Assembly (NCBI GenBank): GCA_017601265.1
Contig: JAFNJA010000101.1
Location: 1-7,678, forward strand
Source of the DNA: Candidatus Brockarchaeota archaeon
GTDB lineage: Archaea; Thermoproteota; EX4484-205; DTQO01
Direction: 5' to 3'
DNA length: 7,678 nucleotides
Position numbers and translations under genes: made by a program. Below are positions 6,734-7,678 of this stretch, one piece after another. Numbering within the stretch: the first letter of the stretch is position 1; each line of letters starts with the position of its first letter. The notes beneath the pieces were generated by a model. The model saw only the letters and a list, made by a program, of their open reading frames with translations, searched no databases and was not told the origin of the DNA.

Positions 6734-6753
6734 AAAGCTTGCGCGGCTAAAGC
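6732..6753 (-). terminator. Oligo-T termination site between convergent isomerase genes
   Basis: Following the TAG stop of the minus-strand isomerase, the sequence runs CCGCGCAAGC and then five T residues (6736-6732). The T run overlaps the stop codon of the convergent gene. The sequence can also pair GCTT (6737-6740) with AAGC (6750-6753) around a 9-nt loop, a weak hairpin. No T run follows the + strand gene, so its terminator is not visible. Confidence 0.35.
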
Positions 6754-7676
6754 CTCCCCAATATGTCCCTCATGTACTCAAGCGCCATCTTTACTTGCTC
6801 GTCTATCCTATCGATTCCGGCAGGCTGGTGCATTTCATCGAGGCAAGGGTGGCAGAACTCGTAGCAAAGGTAACCTTTGTACCCTATCTCTTTAAGGGCC
6901 TTCACGAACCTTGGGTAGTTTACCAAGGGCTTCCCGAACTCGAACGGTAGCAAGCGGGGTTTCCCGTCGCCGCCCCTCTCGAACTCGCCCCCGTAATGCG
7001 AATGGACCTGGAGCTTGCCGACCTCCCTCACCGCCCGCTCCACCCACTCGTCGTCCTGCCGAGTCAGCAGGGGGGCGTCCAGGCAGACCTTCAGGTATTC
7101 AGAACCGACCTCCCTCACCATGTCCAGGACGTCCCTGTGGTTCCTGACCAAAGGAGCGTGGTTCTGGAGCGCAAGCACTATCCCGTCCTCCTTCGCGTAC
7201 CTCACCGCTTCCTTGAGGCACGCTTTCGCGAAGTTCCACTTCTCCAACCTCGTCACGTCCGGGTAGTTGGATTCCGAGTACCTCCTGGTCATGTCGTACG
7301 TCGCCAAGCCGTCCCTGATCGTGACTCCGGGCCACGCGAGGAAGACGCGAACGTACTTCGCCCCAAGGTCCCTCGCGAGCCTTATCTGCTCCCTCAGCAT
7401 AACCATCTGGTTCTCCCTCAGCTCCTCGACCGGGCTCGTGAAGTCCGTGTAGGCGCTGATCGCGGGAAGCTCCAAACCCTCGCTTTCGATCTTCTCCCTG
7501 ACCCTCTTCCTGTCCTCCTTGCCCAAGTCGAGCGGGTTCGCGTGCGGCCTCTTCGCCCCTATCTCCACCCCGTCGAAACCCATCGATTTCGCCCTGGAGA
7601 TGAACTCGTCCAGGGGCAGCGCTCCGCCCCTGTACCAAGCTCCAGAATACGTGACCGAGTAAAGCCCCACCTTCAT
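6747..7676 (-). CDS. Sugar phosphate isomerase/epimerase family protein (TIM barrel), distant from its neighbour
   Basis: This 309-residue protein is another member of the xylose isomerase-like TIM-barrel superfamily. Its opening MKVGLYSVTYSG is a first barrel strand, and AKSMGFDGVEIG (29-40) is the typical second strand with its Glu. Candidate metal or substrate residues are Gln171 in LALQNH (169-173, with His173), Asp200 in VCLDAPLL, His225 and His227 in VHSHYGG, and Glu273 in CYEFCHP. The first ligand, normally Glu (LE-N-H), is Gln here. The tail CHPCLDEMHQPAGIDRIDEQ (276-295) resembles a conserved subgroup with no firm function that I can recall. It differs strongly from the + strand isomerase, so the two are not a recent duplication. 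The ATG at 7676 is two bases from the window edge, so its ribosome site and promoter are unseen; an upstream start cannot be formally excluded but the fold begins here. The reaction and substrate are unknown; an isomerase, epimerase or dehydratase is possible. Confidence 0.82.
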   Translation of the reverse strand: MKVGLYSVTYSGAWYRGGALPLDEFISRAKSMGFDGVEIGAKRPHANPLDLGKEDRKRVREKIESEGLELPAISAYTDFTSPVEELRENQMVMLREQIRLARDLGAKYVRVFLAWPGVTIRDGLATYDMTRRYSESNYPDVTRLEKWNFAKACLKEAVRYAKEDGIVLALQNHAPLVRNHRDVLDMVREVGSEYLKVCLDAPLLTRQDDEWVERAVREVGKLQVHSHYGGEFERGGDGKPRLLPFEFGKPLVNYPRFVKALKEIGYKGYLCYEFCHPCLDEMHQPAGIDRIDEQVKMALEYMRDILGRL

Positions 7677-7678
7677 CC

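Noticed and set aside
7099..7638. 179-codon minus-strand frame overlapping the second isomerase
   Set aside because: It lies in an alternative frame of a well-supported isomerase gene and its translation shows no family motif.

Overview
The window looks like chromosomal DNA of an archaeon, most likely a thermophile of the TACK/Thermoproteota side. This is inference from GC-rich genes with heavy AGG (Arg) and ATA (Ile) use, AT-rich gaps with TATA-box-like elements about 25 nt before plausible starts, purine-rich Shine-Dalgarno sequences, two TTG starts, and oligo-T tracts after minus-strand genes. No rRNA, tRNA, CRISPR array, insertion sequence or phage gene was seen.

Layout. The left edge (1-537, + strand) is the C-terminal part of gamma-glutamyl phosphate reductase (ProA), cut by the window. 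It meets proC (pyrroline-5-carboxylate reductase, 555-1364, - strand) tail to tail. Further right, both on the - strand, are two paralogous polytopic membrane proteins of 672 and 680 residues (1482-3500 and 3692-5734). They resemble the poorly characterised OPT-like DUF6785/DUF6784 transporter family. A 126-bp AT-rich divergent promoter region separates the 680-residue transporter from a + strand xylose-isomerase-like TIM-barrel sugar (phosphate) isomerase/epimerase (5861-6733). A second, distant TIM-barrel isomerase/epimerase (6747-7676, - strand) meets it tail to tail with 13 bp between them.

How the genes may work together. ProA and ProC catalyse the last two enzymatic steps of glutamate-to-proline synthesis, on either side of a spontaneous cyclisation. 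The rest looks like an uptake-and-conversion locus: two related transporters plus two sugar isomerase-fold enzymes, with one transporter and one isomerase sharing a divergent control region. The substrate cannot be read from the sequence. A sugar, sugar acid or polyol is a reasonable guess from the enzymes, whereas the distant OPT relationship alone would suggest peptides or metal chelates. This transporter/isomerase pairing is the part most worth following up.

No gene-free stretch exceeds 300 bases. The longest (3501-3691) holds a terminator-like hairpin for the upstream transporter and a promoter for the downstream one.
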